The translations under genes and the position numbers were made by a program. From a virus, in IMG/VR virus record IMGVR_UViG_3300023184_000308, positions 1 to 36,032 of that record: a DNA stretch of 36,032 nucleotides, one strand, 5' to 3'. Below the pieces are notes generated by a model, which searched no databases, was not told where the DNA came from, and saw only the letters and a list, made by a program, of their open reading frames with translations. Shown one piece after another: positions 1-6,581 of the stretch. Each line of letters starts with the position of its first letter. Position 1 is the stretch's first letter.

Positions 1-15
1 GCAAATAATGCCAAC

Positions 16-117
16 TCATTCATGTCTCTCCAATTCTTCTAATCTCTGCTCCAACTCGTAGACCCTTTGAGCCAACGCAATAAGAAGCAGCATCCAAAAT
101 TCTTGTGTGTTTTCCAT
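16..117 (-). CDS. possible 33-aa coiled-coil peptide
   Basis: A 33-codon reading frame starts at an ATG just past the terminator that closes the SSB-like gene. The product has a hydrophobic N-terminal third (WMLLLIALA) followed by a strongly heptad-like, Glu/Leu/Arg-rich tail (YELEQRLEELERHE), which suggests a short amphipathic helix or coiled coil. No Shine-Dalgarno sequence precedes the ATG, because the T-run of the terminator lies there. Translation would therefore need read-through or a promoter inside the terminator. I do not recognise a family. It may be a real small gene or a chance frame. Confidence 0.3.
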   Translation of the reverse strand: MENTQEFWMLLLIALAQRVYELEQRLEELERHE

Positions 118-122
118 AGAGG

Positions 123-157
123 AAAAAAAACGGGACTGATCGTTAGACCAGCCCCGT
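123..157 (-). terminator. Rho-independent terminator of the leftward recombination operon
   Basis: Read on the minus strand, a 12-bp stem (ACGGGGCTGGTC against GATCAGTCCCGT, two G-T wobbles) with a TAAC loop is followed directly by eight T residues. It lies 13 bases after the stop codon of the SSB-like gene. It is a textbook intrinsic terminator for the operon that runs leftward from about 3853. Confidence 0.9.
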
Positions 158-169
158 CTCTCCTAAGAG

Positions 170-778
170 TTAAAACATCTCGTCGTCTTCGACTGCCTGA
201 GCCATTGCAGTCTTAGGCGCTGCCTTTGGTTGCGGTGCTGCTGGAGCTGGTGCTGCCATGCTGATCTTGCCGTCACTATCAAATGCTTGCGTTCCATCGT
301 CCACCGCGTCCATGCCAGCAGGTCTCTCGATCCAAGACACCACATCAAAGTTAGGGATTCTTGTTGTCCCCTTGCCGATCTTCTCTAGCGTCGAGCCTTT
401 GTACTCAATCACAGGTAACTTGTCCGCATTGGCTGCTTGACCCGCCTCGATTGCCTTCCACAGCTTCTCCAATCCCATGTTTGGACCTGTGCCGTTAGCT
501 GACCACTCTGCGAGTCCCATCTCCTTGTTATAGAACTTGATCGAGAAACCGCGCTTGTGGTCTGGTGACGGTTGAGCACCCTTCTTACCAAGACTTGCGT
601 CTGGCTGCCAGTCGCGCACACCTTCTCCGAGGTGCATCCAACCAGTCTGCAACGAGTCAGTATCCACAACCATTTTCTTTGGTGTGAATTCCTCCTTGTT
701 TGAGTTAAGCCATGCGTTAGCAGATGGCATAAATCGGATGTAGTTACCACCGCCAGATGATGATGAAAGATTAAGCAT
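170..778 (-). CDS. probable phage single-stranded DNA-binding protein (202 aa)
   Basis: The last gene of the leftward recombination operon, directly after the Cas4/RecB-like nuclease. The C-terminus is the main clue: a low-complexity Ala/Pro/Lys linker leads into an acidic tip ending DDEMF, the arrangement that phage and bacterial SSBs use to recruit partners. The N-terminal three quarters would be the OB-like DNA-binding part, but I cannot prove the fold from sequence. I chose the ATG at 778 (MLNLSSSSGGG) because AAAGG sits 5 bases upstream. A GTG nine codons earlier has no ribosome site. Position next to a nuclease and resolvase supports a role in replication or recombination. The alternative is another recombination-mediator type. 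A strong terminator follows. Confidence 0.6.
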   Translation of the reverse strand: MLNLSSSSGGGNYIRFMPSANAWLNSNKEEFTPKKMVVDTDSLQTGWMHLGEGVRDWQPDASLGKKGAQPSPDHKRGFSIKFYNKEMGLAEWSANGTGPNMGLEKLWKAIEAGQAANADKLPVIEYKGSTLEKIGKGTTRIPNFDVVSWIERPAGMDAVDDGTQAFDSDGKISMAAPAPAAPQPKAAPKTAMAQAVEDDEMF

Positions 779-829
779 TTGAGCCTTTCGTTTTTTATGT
801 TGCACAAGGCAACGGTTTGGGGGAATGGA

Positions 830-1930
830 TTATTGACCTAAAGAATAGTCTCGCGCAAGAGTTAAACCACTACTCTCTTTCTTGGTGAGCGTGTCAATGA
901 GGTCTTTAGATTCTTTGGGTAAGAGTTTGGCTGCTTCAGATGGACTAATTAGTTCGCTAGAGACCAACTGATCCGCAGGGATACCAGCGTCATGTAATTG
1001 ATTCTTTGCGTCGTTCTCGTCAATCCACTTGCGATACGCACGCTTCGGTTGCATCTGCCAGCCCTTGATCACTTCACCTGCCTCAATGCGAGTGACAGCA
1101 TGAGCACGCACAGCATCAATGAACTTCTCAACGAGTGGTGCGCGTTCTAGCAGGTCTGCGATAACTTCTGGCGCAAGAGCTGTCAGCGCAGCGTTAACGC
1201 CTTCTTTGTTTAGATGCTGAATGCTTGGGTACGCAGCAATTACCTCAAACCCTTTGCGCTGCGCAGGACAGATTGCTTTTGCTGGACACCATTGACAGCC
1301 TGACTCAGTAGGTGTGGGTTCTGTGTCACCCTTCTTGATTGCTTGTATCGCTGGGGTTAACTGCGTCTCAGCCCACTCGTTCAATTCCTTAAATGTGATC
1401 TTGTGCGTTCTAGGTTCACCGTGATGCGGTTGAATGATCGACAGCTCGATGTTCCTAAATTCAATCTTTGCGTGACGCATCGCACCGATGGCGTAAATCT
1501 TCATCTGATCCGAATCAGCGTCCACATATCCGCGACCAGTCTTCAAGTCTGCAATGACTAAGGTTGACTTCTCGTCGTTCCACGCCACCACATCGGCAGT
1601 ACCACCCAGCTCAATGTCCTTGTCCTTGTACACGGTGACATACTGCTCGACCTTTAGCGTGCCAAGACGCAACTCCAAGTCGCGTATGTGGTTCACATGA
1701 GCTGCTGCAAAGTCAGCGTTCTGCTCGGTGATAAGAATGTCTTTGACTGTCTTGCCCACCCAGTCATAGGGGCTTGAGTTAGTAAGGAATGCAGTCTCAG
1801 CCACCTCATGTATCGCAGTACCGATCTGCGCAGCCTCTCCTGCTGGCTGGTAGGGTATGTTTTCTGATAACCGTACCGATGCTGGACAGGAAAGCCATCG
1901 AGTGGCAGCGCTGGGGCGTAGTTTTATCAT
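830..1930 (-). CDS. Cas4/RecB-like PD-(D/E)XK exonuclease, DUF2800-type
   Basis: A 366-aa phage recombination nuclease. Motifs in order are RWLSCP with Cys15, GTAIHE with His41, GGTADVV with Asp113, ADLKTG with Asp128 and Lys130, and QMKIYA with Gln142 and Tyr146. These make up the RecB-family active site. Cys15 together with Cys212, Cys215 and Cys221 (CQWCPAKAIC) forms the split four-cysteine iron-sulfur pattern known from Cas4 and AddB. Such proteins resect DNA ends for phage recombination. In phages of this kind the gene is normally paired with an ssDNA-binding or annealing protein, as here. The start has only a weak AAAGAAA ribosome site. The exact polarity and substrate cannot be read from the sequence. 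Confidence 0.82.
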   Translation of the reverse strand: MIKLRPSAATRWLSCPASVRLSENIPYQPAGEAAQIGTAIHEVAETAFLTNSSPYDWVGKTVKDILITEQNADFAAAHVNHIRDLELRLGTLKVEQYVTVYKDKDIELGGTADVVAWNDEKSTLVIADLKTGRGYVDADSDQMKIYAIGAMRHAKIEFRNIELSIIQPHHGEPRTHKITFKELNEWAETQLTPAIQAIKKGDTEPTPTESGCQWCPAKAICPAQRKGFEVIAAYPSIQHLNKEGVNAALTALAPEVIADLLERAPLVEKFIDAVRAHAVTRIEAGEVIKGWQMQPKRAYRKWIDENDAKNQLHDAGIPADQLVSSELISPSEAAKLLPKESKDLIDTLTKKESSGLTLARDYSLGQ

Positions 1931-1949
1931 TGTTTTCTTTCGTTTTTAG

Positions 1950-2804
1950 TTAATCACCACAAAAGCAAGATATGCCTTCTTCATTTTGGTCAAATATATC
2001 TGATTGCTCAAATGAGTATTTATACATTTGCGCATAGCTTGGACGATCAATGGCAAAAAACTTACCGTCTCCAGTACATCTTTTGGCTGCCTCCTCTTCG
2101 TGACCAATCCACCATATCGCTCGTTGCGGTTTCTCTTTAATCAAACTAAGTATCTGTGCCTTTGGTTTCAGCATACAAAGATCACAATTTCCATGCATTG
2201 TTTTCCCATTAATGTTTGGCAGTCCCAAATCAAAAGACTGATTCTTCCAAAAGTCACCAACAATTTTTGATGTTATTTCGTTTGGGACTAATGGCAAACA
2301 GATAGTTTCGTACTTACCTTTTGGGTGAGGATTAGCCCTAAATTTGGCAACTCTTCTTGGTTCATCAGCGCGAATACCAATAAAAGAATCCCACTCTTCC
2401 CATCTAATAGACTTCAAATATCTGTGTACGGTTCTAGTTTTTAGATAGTCAGAGCAGTATCTGGAGCGTCCGTTAGGAAGAGTAGGAAGGAAGCGATTAA
2501 TCAGAGCATTAAATGGTTCTCCATTCCTTGATGCGGAGTCAAAATCTACAACCTTAACAGAATGCTCAGTATTGATGTTTTGATATTCCAGCCAAGTAAT
2601 TTCTACATTCCATTGCTTAGAGCATTCATTTATGAATTCCAATGTTGCCTCTTCTTCTTTTCCTGTATTACAGAAAACTATTTTTGCTTCGTCTGGCAAC
2701 TTCCCGTCGTGGGACTGTAAGACGCGCCAAAGCATATAAGCAGAAGTACGTCCACCGCTAAATGAGATGCAAGTCGGTTCTATTATTTTGAATGGGTCTG
2801 ACAC
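1950..2804 (-). CDS. phosphoadenosine-phosphosulfate reductase family protein (284 aa)
   Basis: A PP-loop ATP-pyrophosphatase-fold protein of the PAPS reductase/DndC superfamily. Visible motifs are SFSGGRTSAY (nucleotide-binding PP-loop, residues 14-23), a GIRADEPRR segment near 143-151, Cys117 in RYCSDYLKT, a CDLC pair (207, 210) and a terminal CFC (280, 282), which together could hold an iron-sulfur cluster. The GTG start is preceded by AGGA and overlaps the neighbour in TAAGTG. Family members either reduce activated sulfate or take part in sulfur modification of DNA or RNA. The phage substrate is unknown. The gene is visibly more AT-rich than its neighbours, which suggests later acquisition into the recombination operon. 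Confidence 0.8.
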   Translation of the reverse strand: MSDPFKIIEPTCISFSGGRTSAYMLWRVLQSHDGKLPDEAKIVFCNTGKEEEATLEFINECSKQWNVEITWLEYQNINTEHSVKVVDFDSASRNGEPFNALINRFLPTLPNGRSRYCSDYLKTRTVHRYLKSIRWEEWDSFIGIRADEPRRVAKFRANPHPKGKYETICLPLVPNEITSKIVGDFWKNQSFDLGLPNINGKTMHGNCDLCMLKPKAQILSLIKEKPQRAIWWIGHEEEAAKRCTGDGKFFAIDRPSYAQMYKYSFEQSDIFDQNEEGISCFCGD

Positions 2805-2999
2805 TTATTTTTCCTGTAAGTGCAAAATTGTGTAGATGCGACCACGCACCTCGTTAGTGACTGCGTGACCCAGCTCGTCAGGGTTAAGTAACTCAGACAG
2901 CAATTCGTCTCGTATCTTGAGCTTGGTTCTGGTGTCCTCCAGCTCCTTAGTAAGCCAGACAATGTGCTCGCGCATTGCGCCTCGTTCTTCGTCGATCAT
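2805..2999 (-). CDS. small coiled-coil protein (64 aa), unknown
   Basis: A short, highly charged protein dominated by one predicted helix (IVWLTKELEDTRTKLKIRDELLSELL), likely a coiled coil. It shares an ATGA overlap with the gene before it and abuts the PAPS-reductase-family gene after it, so it is translated as part of this operon. No motif or family is recognised. Confidence 0.6.
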   Translation of the reverse strand: MIDEERGAMREHIVWLTKELEDTRTKLKIRDELLSELLNPDELGHAVTNEVRGRIYTILHLQEK

Positions 3000-3181
3000 T
3001 GTTTTGCTCTCAGTTCTCTTATTGCGTTTGCAGCAAATGCGAAGTAGTTGTCCTTACCGACTCGCGCCTTGTGTAGTTCGTCGCAGATAGCAGCACACGC
3101 CTCACGCTCTGCTAAGACTGCTTCTTCGATCATGCGCTTGACTAGCTCGTGGTCATATGTTGCGTTGACTTGATCGATCAT
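2996..3181 (-). CDS. small phage protein with EREACA motif (61 aa)
   Basis: The product contains AEREACAAICDEL followed by a charged helix ending in AIRELRAKQ. This EREACA...C...AIR layout is common in small proteins of early phage operons, and its function is not known to me. It overlaps the resolvase gene by ATGA at its start and the next gene by ATGA at its end, so its translation is probably coupled to both. Confidence 0.65.
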   Translation of the reverse strand: MIDQVNATYDHELVKRMIEEAVLAEREACAAICDELHKARVGKDNYFAFAANAIRELRAKQ

Positions 3182-3648
3182 TTAGCCTGACTCCCAAAGT
3201 AAGCGATCATGGTTGCGTCAGCCCTGCCAGAGTCCTTGACGCGAGAAAACATTTGCTGGTGTTCTGGATGCAGTTCCATGCAACGGTGTCTGATTGCGTC
3301 CTTACCCTTTGCGCAACCCGTAGCCTTCTGCCACACCAAGGGATTTATGTAGGTGATGGGTACTGAGAAAGACGCGAGTGCGCCTTCAATAATTCCAGCA
3401 GCTCTGCCGAAGGCATACATACTGGCAGTGCCTTGGTTTGGCATTGCGCCTGTGCGTTCTACGAATGCGTGCGTAGGGGCGAATACCTTGACGATGCTTG
3501 CAACGCCCTGCGCAGAGACTTGGCGCTTGTTCTTGCCACCCCTGAGCACTTCTACGATAGGCATATCGACGACCTGCTCAAACTTACCGTCGACATACAA
3601 AGAGAATGCTCCGAGTGCGCCAACATCCACACCCAAGCATCTAATCAT
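3178..3648 (-). CDS. RuvC-like Holliday junction resolvase
   Basis: A 156-aa protein of the RuvC/RNase H-fold resolvase type, expected to cut branched DNA during recombination or before packaging. Acidic catalytic positions are visible: Asp8 in GVDVGALGAFSLY, Glu64 in AFVERTGAMPNQG and Asp144 in SGRADATMIAYF. The GQ-rich stretch and the final RADA motif are typical of phage RuvC-like enzymes. Length is close to that of bacterial RuvC. The start overlaps the end of the HTH gene by 8 bp (AATGATTAG). It sits in the operon with the nuclease and the SSB-like protein, consistent with a recombination role. Confidence 0.82.
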   Translation of the reverse strand: MIRCLGVDVGALGAFSLYVDGKFEQVVDMPIVEVLRGGKNKRQVSAQGVASIVKVFAPTHAFVERTGAMPNQGTASMYAFGRAAGIIEGALASFSVPITYINPLVWQKATGCAKGKDAIRHRCMELHPEHQQMFSRVKDSGRADATMIAYFGSQAK

Positions 3649-3853
3649 TCTTGACCCCTAGAGCCTCGACCCGTGATGCGATCAAGCGATCTGTTGCGGT
3701 TTTGAGTTTCTCTATGCTGGTGATTAGGGGTACGGTATGCCCCGCTATCCAGCGAGACATTTGAGCCTGATCTATGCCAGCCTCTCGGCATATATCGGAC
3801 ATCTTGAACCCCGCCTTCTCAGCGCGTTCTATGATTTCGGTTATGTAGTTCAT
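3641..3853 (-). CDS. Cro/CI-type helix-turn-helix regulator (70 aa)
   Basis: A compact HTH_XRE-like protein. Residues 16-40 form the helix-turn-helix (FKMSDICREAGIDQAQMSRW), followed by a helix typical of Cro-sized regulators. There is no dimerisation or protease domain, so it resembles Cro or an excisionase-like regulator more than a full CI repressor. It is the first gene of the leftward operon, next to the divergent control region, and probably binds the dyads there to set the balance between the two operons and its own expression. Whether the phage is temperate cannot be decided, because no integrase is in the window. Confidence 0.78.
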   Translation of the reverse strand: MNYITEIIERAEKAGFKMSDICREAGIDQAQMSRWIAGHTVPLITSIEKLKTATDRLIASRVEALGVKND

Positions 3854-3865
3854 GGCTAGAATGTT

Positions 3866-3884
3866 AACTCATAATTGACGAGTT
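3866..3884. promoter_or_regulatory. dyad upstream of the HTH gene, possible autoregulatory operator
   Basis: AACTC and GAGTT form a perfect dyad with 9-base spacing. Counting one mismatch, the arms extend to TTAACTC and GAGTTCAA. It lies 13-31 bases upstream of the HTH start codon, where that gene's own promoter would be (TTGTTG, 17 bases, TTAACA on the minus strand is a weak match). It is a natural place for autorepression. Binding is inferred. Confidence 0.4.
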
Positions 3885-3897
3885 CAACAAGGCAGAC

Positions 3898-3931
3898 AAA
3901 AAAAGGGGCTGAGTCCTCTTACCCAGCCCCT
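3898..3931 (-). terminator. Rho-independent terminator in the leader of the leftward unit
   Basis: On the minus strand an 11-bp stem (AGGGGCTGGGT against ACTCAGCCCCT, one G-T wobble) with loop AAGAGG is followed by seven T residues. It is a strong intrinsic terminator, but it lies upstream of the HTH gene with no protein gene before it on that strand. It must end a short RNA or act as an attenuator. Confidence 0.85.
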
Positions 3932-4012
3932 ATCAAGGCAACTGCACCTCTTGCGGAGACATAAGGCACAGCCGACAGGGAAACTACACCCTGTCAGGAC
4001 TGATTGTATTTG
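3898..4012 (-). ncRNA. putative short leader/small RNA ending at the 3898 terminator
   Basis: A minus-strand transcript starting near the dyad at 4021-4055 would be about 100-120 bases long. It would contain a 7-bp hairpin (GACAGGG/CCCTGTC, 3974-3995, extendable by flanking pairs) and end at the strong terminator. It holds only a 9-codon ATG frame. It could be a phage regulatory RNA or an attenuated leader of the HTH operon. The promoter is not clearly recognisable, so the 5' end is approximate. Confidence 0.35.
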
Positions 4013-4020
4013 CGTAATAG

Positions 4021-4055
4021 TTGACTAAACCATAGGGTATTGATTACTTAGTCAA
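4021..4055. promoter_or_regulatory. 8-bp inverted repeat, probable operator between divergent units
   Basis: TTGACTAA (4021-4028) and TTAGTCAA (4048-4055) are exact inverted copies with centres 27 bp apart. The right copy lies between the -35 and -10 elements of the rightward promoter, so a protein bound there would block that promoter. Each half-site also contains TTGACT, a good -35 element. The HTH protein encoded at 3641-3853 is the obvious candidate ligand. Confidence 0.55.
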
Positions 4056-4067
4056 TTCGTGTATGAT
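4040..4067 (+). promoter_or_regulatory. sigma70-like promoter of the rightward early operon
   Basis: TTGATT (4040-4045), a 16-base spacer and TATGAT (4062-4067) place transcription start near 4074. That is about 27 bases before the first start codon, which has AAGGAG at 4090-4095. The operator half-site at 4048-4055 sits within the spacer. Confidence 0.6.
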
Positions 4068-4100
4068 TGGCACATCAACAACCAAAGCTAAGGAGCAAAC

Positions 4101-4346
4101 ATGAAAGTCGTAGAAGTTTATTGTCAAGAGGAAAAATTTAATCCTCGTCTTAATTGCACCGTATCAGGTGCATGGATTGCGGTGTACGACAACGGCATCG
4201 AGCTTGCCATCTGCCGTGACTATGAGGCATCCAGCGCCAAAGAAGCATTAGCCATCTTTAACCAAGACAAGACTTGGAATCACAACGCACCCTACAACTC
4301 TCAATTCCTTGGCGCACAACCCGCACGCGCTGATCAAGATTATTAA
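4101..4346 (+). CDS. early protein of unknown function (81 aa)
   Basis: The first gene of the rightward operon, with an ideal ribosome site (AAGGAG five bases before ATG). The soluble, mixed-charge product includes a segment like WIAVYDNGIELAICRDYEASSAKEALAIF, which reads as strands followed by a helix. No family is recognised. First position after the promoter suggests an immediate-early role such as host takeover, but nothing in the sequence proves this. Confidence 0.7.
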   Translation: MKVVEVYCQEEKFNPRLNCTVSGAWIAVYDNGIELAICRDYEASSAKEALAIFNQDKTWNHNAPYNSQFLGAQPARADQDY

Positions 4347-4359
4347 AGGAGCAAACGAA

Positions 4360-4596
4360 ATGCTAGAAGACCTGTACAGATTTAAGTGCGAAGTGGAAGG
4401 AGTAACTCTCGTCTGTTTCCTAGAGCATGAACCCGAAGAACTAAACCACGGGGAAGCGCCAGACTTCCCTGCGTGCATGAATCTGGTCAATGCCTATTGC
4501 GATAAGGTTGACATCGCTCACCTTCTTATGCAGTCCATCGTGGATCACATCTGCGAAGAAGCCCTCACACAATTTAACTCTGAAAGCGAACTATGA
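4360..4596 (+). CDS. early acidic protein of unknown function (78 aa)
   Basis: The start was placed at the ATG at 4360 because AAAGGAG precedes it at good spacing. A longer frame from a TTG at 4309 would run through the end of the previous gene. The product (MLEDLYRFKCEVEG...) is acidic with five cysteines spread over its length and no clear metal-binding spacing. Its stop overlaps the next start as ATGA. Family unknown. Confidence 0.65.
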   Translation: MLEDLYRFKCEVEGVTLVCFLEHEPEELNHGEAPDFPACMNLVNAYCDKVDIAHLLMQSIVDHICEEALTQFNSESEL

Positions 4597-4736
4597 AACA
4601 CCAAAACTACACAGAAAACTTTGAAGTCGATGGACCTTACGAAGACAAGTCAATCAAACTGGTTGATTGCGTCTTCATCTTCTTGGCTGGCGTATCTGTC
4701 GGTCTGATCACCGCAATGCTAACAATGGGGTACTAA
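4593..4736 (+). CDS. 47-aa single-pass membrane peptide
   Basis: A short frame that begins in an ATGA overlap with the preceding stop and ends one base before the next ATG. After a charged 20-residue N-terminus it has one hydrophobic segment (LVDCVFIFLAGVSVGLITAM), which predicts a single transmembrane helix. The tight fit into the operon argues that it is real. The function is unknown. Early phage membrane peptides of this size often act on the host envelope or on superinfection, which is inference only. Confidence 0.6.
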   Translation: MKHQNYTENFEVDGPYEDKSIKLVDCVFIFLAGVSVGLITAMLTMGY

Positions 4737-4737
4737 T

Positions 4738-4998
4738 ATGTCAGTAGAAAAGAAAATCGAAGAGATGGTCTTGAAGTACATACTTGCTGCCGAAGGCAAA
4801 GCACGCATCATGTCGCCACAGGACATCGGAAAGCTCACCAGAGAAGCCATGCACAAAGGTGCAATGCTTGGATACGACGCTGGAATGCAGATGGCACGAC
4901 GCTCACACGGTAAAGAGCTGGAGGTTGCGGAGTTAACCGTCAAAGAGTTAACCGAGCGCGTCAAAGAGTTAGAGATGCAAATGATTGCGCAGCAATGA
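4738..4998 (+). CDS. early helical protein (86 aa), unknown
   Basis: The product starts MSVEKKIEEMVLKYILAAEG and ends in a long charged helix (ELTVKELTERVKELEMQMIAQQ) with heptad spacing, a likely coiled coil. The middle resembles a small helical bundle. It overlaps the next gene by ATGA. No family is recognised. Confidence 0.65.
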   Translation: MSVEKKIEEMVLKYILAAEGKARIMSPQDIGKLTREAMHKGAMLGYDAGMQMARRSHGKELEVAELTVKELTERVKELEMQMIAQQ

Positions 4999-5147
4999 CA
5001 GAGCCAGTCATTAAAACTAGATGGGTGACACCGCCACCGTGGGTTGTACTACGCACCAAGTGCGAGACCCTTGGCGTGTGTCAGTCCAAGGAAAAAGTGT
5101 TCTGCATAAACTGCCCAAGGTTAAAACGCAATGCGAAAAAGAAGTAA
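4995..5147 (+). CDS. 50-aa four-cysteine mini protein, possible zinc ribbon
   Basis: It starts within the ATGA overlap of the previous gene. The four cysteines at 23, 29, 37 and 40 (CETLGVC and CINC) could bind one zinc, and the tail is very basic (RLKRNAKKK). This looks like a tiny nucleic-acid-binding or adaptor protein. It overlaps the following gene by 17 bp in another frame. Function unknown. Confidence 0.55.
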   Translation: MTEPVIKTRWVTPPPWVVLRTKCETLGVCQSKEKVFCINCPRLKRNAKKK

Positions 5148-5613
5148 ATACAAACCAAAAGGTGTGCGCCTTGATGTCGCCACATGGGTGATCAATGGCT
5201 TTAAGCCAGTCTCCGCTACTGGCAGCGCTGTTCTTGATCTCAAGATTAAGAACCACTCTGCCTTGGAAGCGCTCAGGACGGGTCAGGCAAAGCGCTACGA
5301 CATCGACTCCATCATCTCTGCTCTAAATGTCTCCGAAGCCCTCTCAAGGCTTGGCATTGGGCATGAATATGTAGACGAGATCAAGCAAGGTCAGGATGCC
5401 TTGCTGGAGTTATCGCGTCGCGGTATCAACCGTGAAGATAGATTCGTGGCAAAAGCATCAGAGCTGACAGCGATCAACTATGTCATGGAACTGCACGACG
5501 CAATGCTAGAGATCACCACCATTGCCCAGCTAGAGAAGGCACTAGATATTGTGATGAATGAGATAAAGTCACGCAAGGCTAGAGTCATTGAGGAGAAGAG
5601 CAATGTTGCCTGA
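5131..5613 (+). CDS. conserved phage early protein (160 aa), unknown
   Basis: The N-terminus is RKRSKYKPKGVRLDVATWVI. From memory, phage proteins of similar length with the same opening (basic, KPKGVRLD) recur in early operons of proteobacterial phages without a known function. The rest is helical and soluble, with no catalytic motif visible. The SD is AAGG about 10 bases upstream, inside the preceding gene. It is the largest protein of the early operon. Confidence 0.7.
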   Translation: MRKRSKYKPKGVRLDVATWVINGFKPVSATGSAVLDLKIKNHSALEALRTGQAKRYDIDSIISALNVSEALSRLGIGHEYVDEIKQGQDALLELSRRGINREDRFVAKASELTAINYVMELHDAMLEITTIAQLEKALDIVMNEIKSRKARVIEEKSNVA

Positions 5614-5674
5614 CCCAATGGTTATTGTGAAATTTATTCAATGGGTTTTAAAACTCAAGGAGAAAACGGCATGA
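5603..5674 (+). CDS. possible 23-aa translationally coupled peptide
   Basis: The ATG is preceded by a strong AGGAG, and the frame ends in an ATGA overlap with the next gene's start. The product (MLPDPMVIVKFIQWVLKLKEKTA) has an amphipathic, hydrophobic centre. It may be a true microprotein or only a coupling leader that delivers ribosomes to the next gene. Confidence 0.4.
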   Translation: MLPDPMVIVKFIQWVLKLKEKTA

Positions 5675-5895
5675 CAAGACCAATAGGCATCTCAGTCCCT
5701 CACCGCAAGGTTGAGGACGAACCACAGATTGCAATTAACTCTAAAGTTGTTGGATATGTCGTCAAAAAAAGAGCATGGGTATCCCTCACAGACAAGCAGA
5801 TACATGAGTGTATAGCCTACGGCAAAGGTGGCTGCGAGATTGAGCAGACAGCTAAGAATATCGAGTTAAAACTAAAGGCACTTAACTATGATTGA
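5671..5895 (+). CDS. early protein of unknown function (74 aa)
   Basis: The start was set at 5671 because AAGGAG lies eight bases upstream and the ATG overlaps the stop of the 23-codon frame. A nominal start at 5641 has no ribosome site. The product begins MTRPIGISVPHRK, with a likely strand-rich middle (VVGYVVKKRAWVSLTDKQI) and a helical end. No family is recognised. Confidence 0.6.
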   Translation: MTRPIGISVPHRKVEDEPQIAINSKVVGYVVKKRAWVSLTDKQIHECIAYGKGGCEIEQTAKNIELKLKALNYD

Positions 5896-6004
5896 AGCAC
5901 TACACAGCATCTTGACATTGTTTGTCTTGCTTCTTGTTGGCGCTTGCATCGGTGTCGCAGTCATCTTTGCGGTGCTCTACATCAGTCTGGACAAGGACGA
6001 ATGA
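5888..6004 (+). CDS. 38-aa single-pass membrane peptide
   Basis: The frame overlaps the previous gene's end and finishes in an ATGA overlap with the next start. Nearly the whole peptide is one hydrophobic helix (LTLFVLLLVGACIGVAVIFAVLY) with a charged DKDE end, so it is an inner-membrane peptide. It is the second such peptide in this operon. Function unknown. Confidence 0.6.
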   Translation: MIEALHSILTLFVLLLVGACIGVAVIFAVLYISLDKDE

Positions 6005-6372
6005 AAGCCGTCAGACTGCCACGACTCATAGCCCTGATCACCAACAAGGGATACACGGCTGTCGAGCTGGCTGCGCTACTCTTTTGCACCGTCAGGTCTA
6101 GCCGTGACATGATCGCCAAGCTACGCAAGGACAACAAGGTGCATATCCAGTCATGGCGTAAGACCAGCGTGACGCAATGGTCTGCCGTGTACCGCTACGG
6201 GATTGGAGTCGATGCAGATAAGCCAGAACCTGTTAGCAGCAGCTCAAGGTTGCGTAAGCACCGAGCCAAAGAAGATGCAGACGCAAAGGAAAGAAGACTA
6301 ACCAAGCAGAATCAACTAAGACGCAAGATTAAGCGTGACCCGTTGATTGCTGCTTTTTATGGGGAAAGATAA
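6001..6372 (+). CDS. winged-helix-like DNA-binding protein (123 aa)
   Basis: The start at 6001 lies in an ATGA overlap with the membrane peptide. A longer frame from 5944 would run through that gene. Residues 13-55 (ITNKGYTAVELAALLFCTVRSSRDMIAKLRKDNKVHIQSWRK) read as a helix-turn-helix with a following wing, of the kind used to bind DNA. The second half is very basic (RLRKHRAKEDADAKERRLTK). It is probably a regulator of later phage transcription or a DNA-associated factor. The target is unknown. Confidence 0.6.
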   Translation: MKAVRLPRLIALITNKGYTAVELAALLFCTVRSSRDMIAKLRKDNKVHIQSWRKTSVTQWSAVYRYGIGVDADKPEPVSSSSRLRKHRAKEDADAKERRLTKQNQLRRKIKRDPLIAAFYGER

Positions 6373-6581
6373 TGCCATACGAATACATCACACATCCCAA
6401 CGGTTTCACCGAGATCATTGCGGTAAACCTTACCGAGGCAGAAGAAGCTGCTCAAATGAGAAGAATGGCTGGGGTTAAGTCATTCCCTTCAGCCAATCAC
6501 CGATCTACTGTAATTGCGAAGGATCAAGAACTGCGCGAGCAGGTTCAGCCAGAACAACCCCAGAAGCCAAAGCAGCAGTAA
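6372..6581 (+). CDS. last gene of the rightward operon (69 aa), unknown
   Basis: It starts at the last base of the previous stop (TAATG). The product begins MPYEYITHPNGFTEIIAVNL and ends with a Gln/Pro-rich low-complexity tail. Its last 77 bases overlap tail-to-tail with the end of the leftward late operon, so the two units converge here. No terminator hairpin is evident at the junction. Confidence 0.6.
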   Translation: MPYEYITHPNGFTEIIAVNLTEAEEAAQMRRMAGVKSFPSANHRSTVIAKDQELREQVQPEQPQKPKQQ

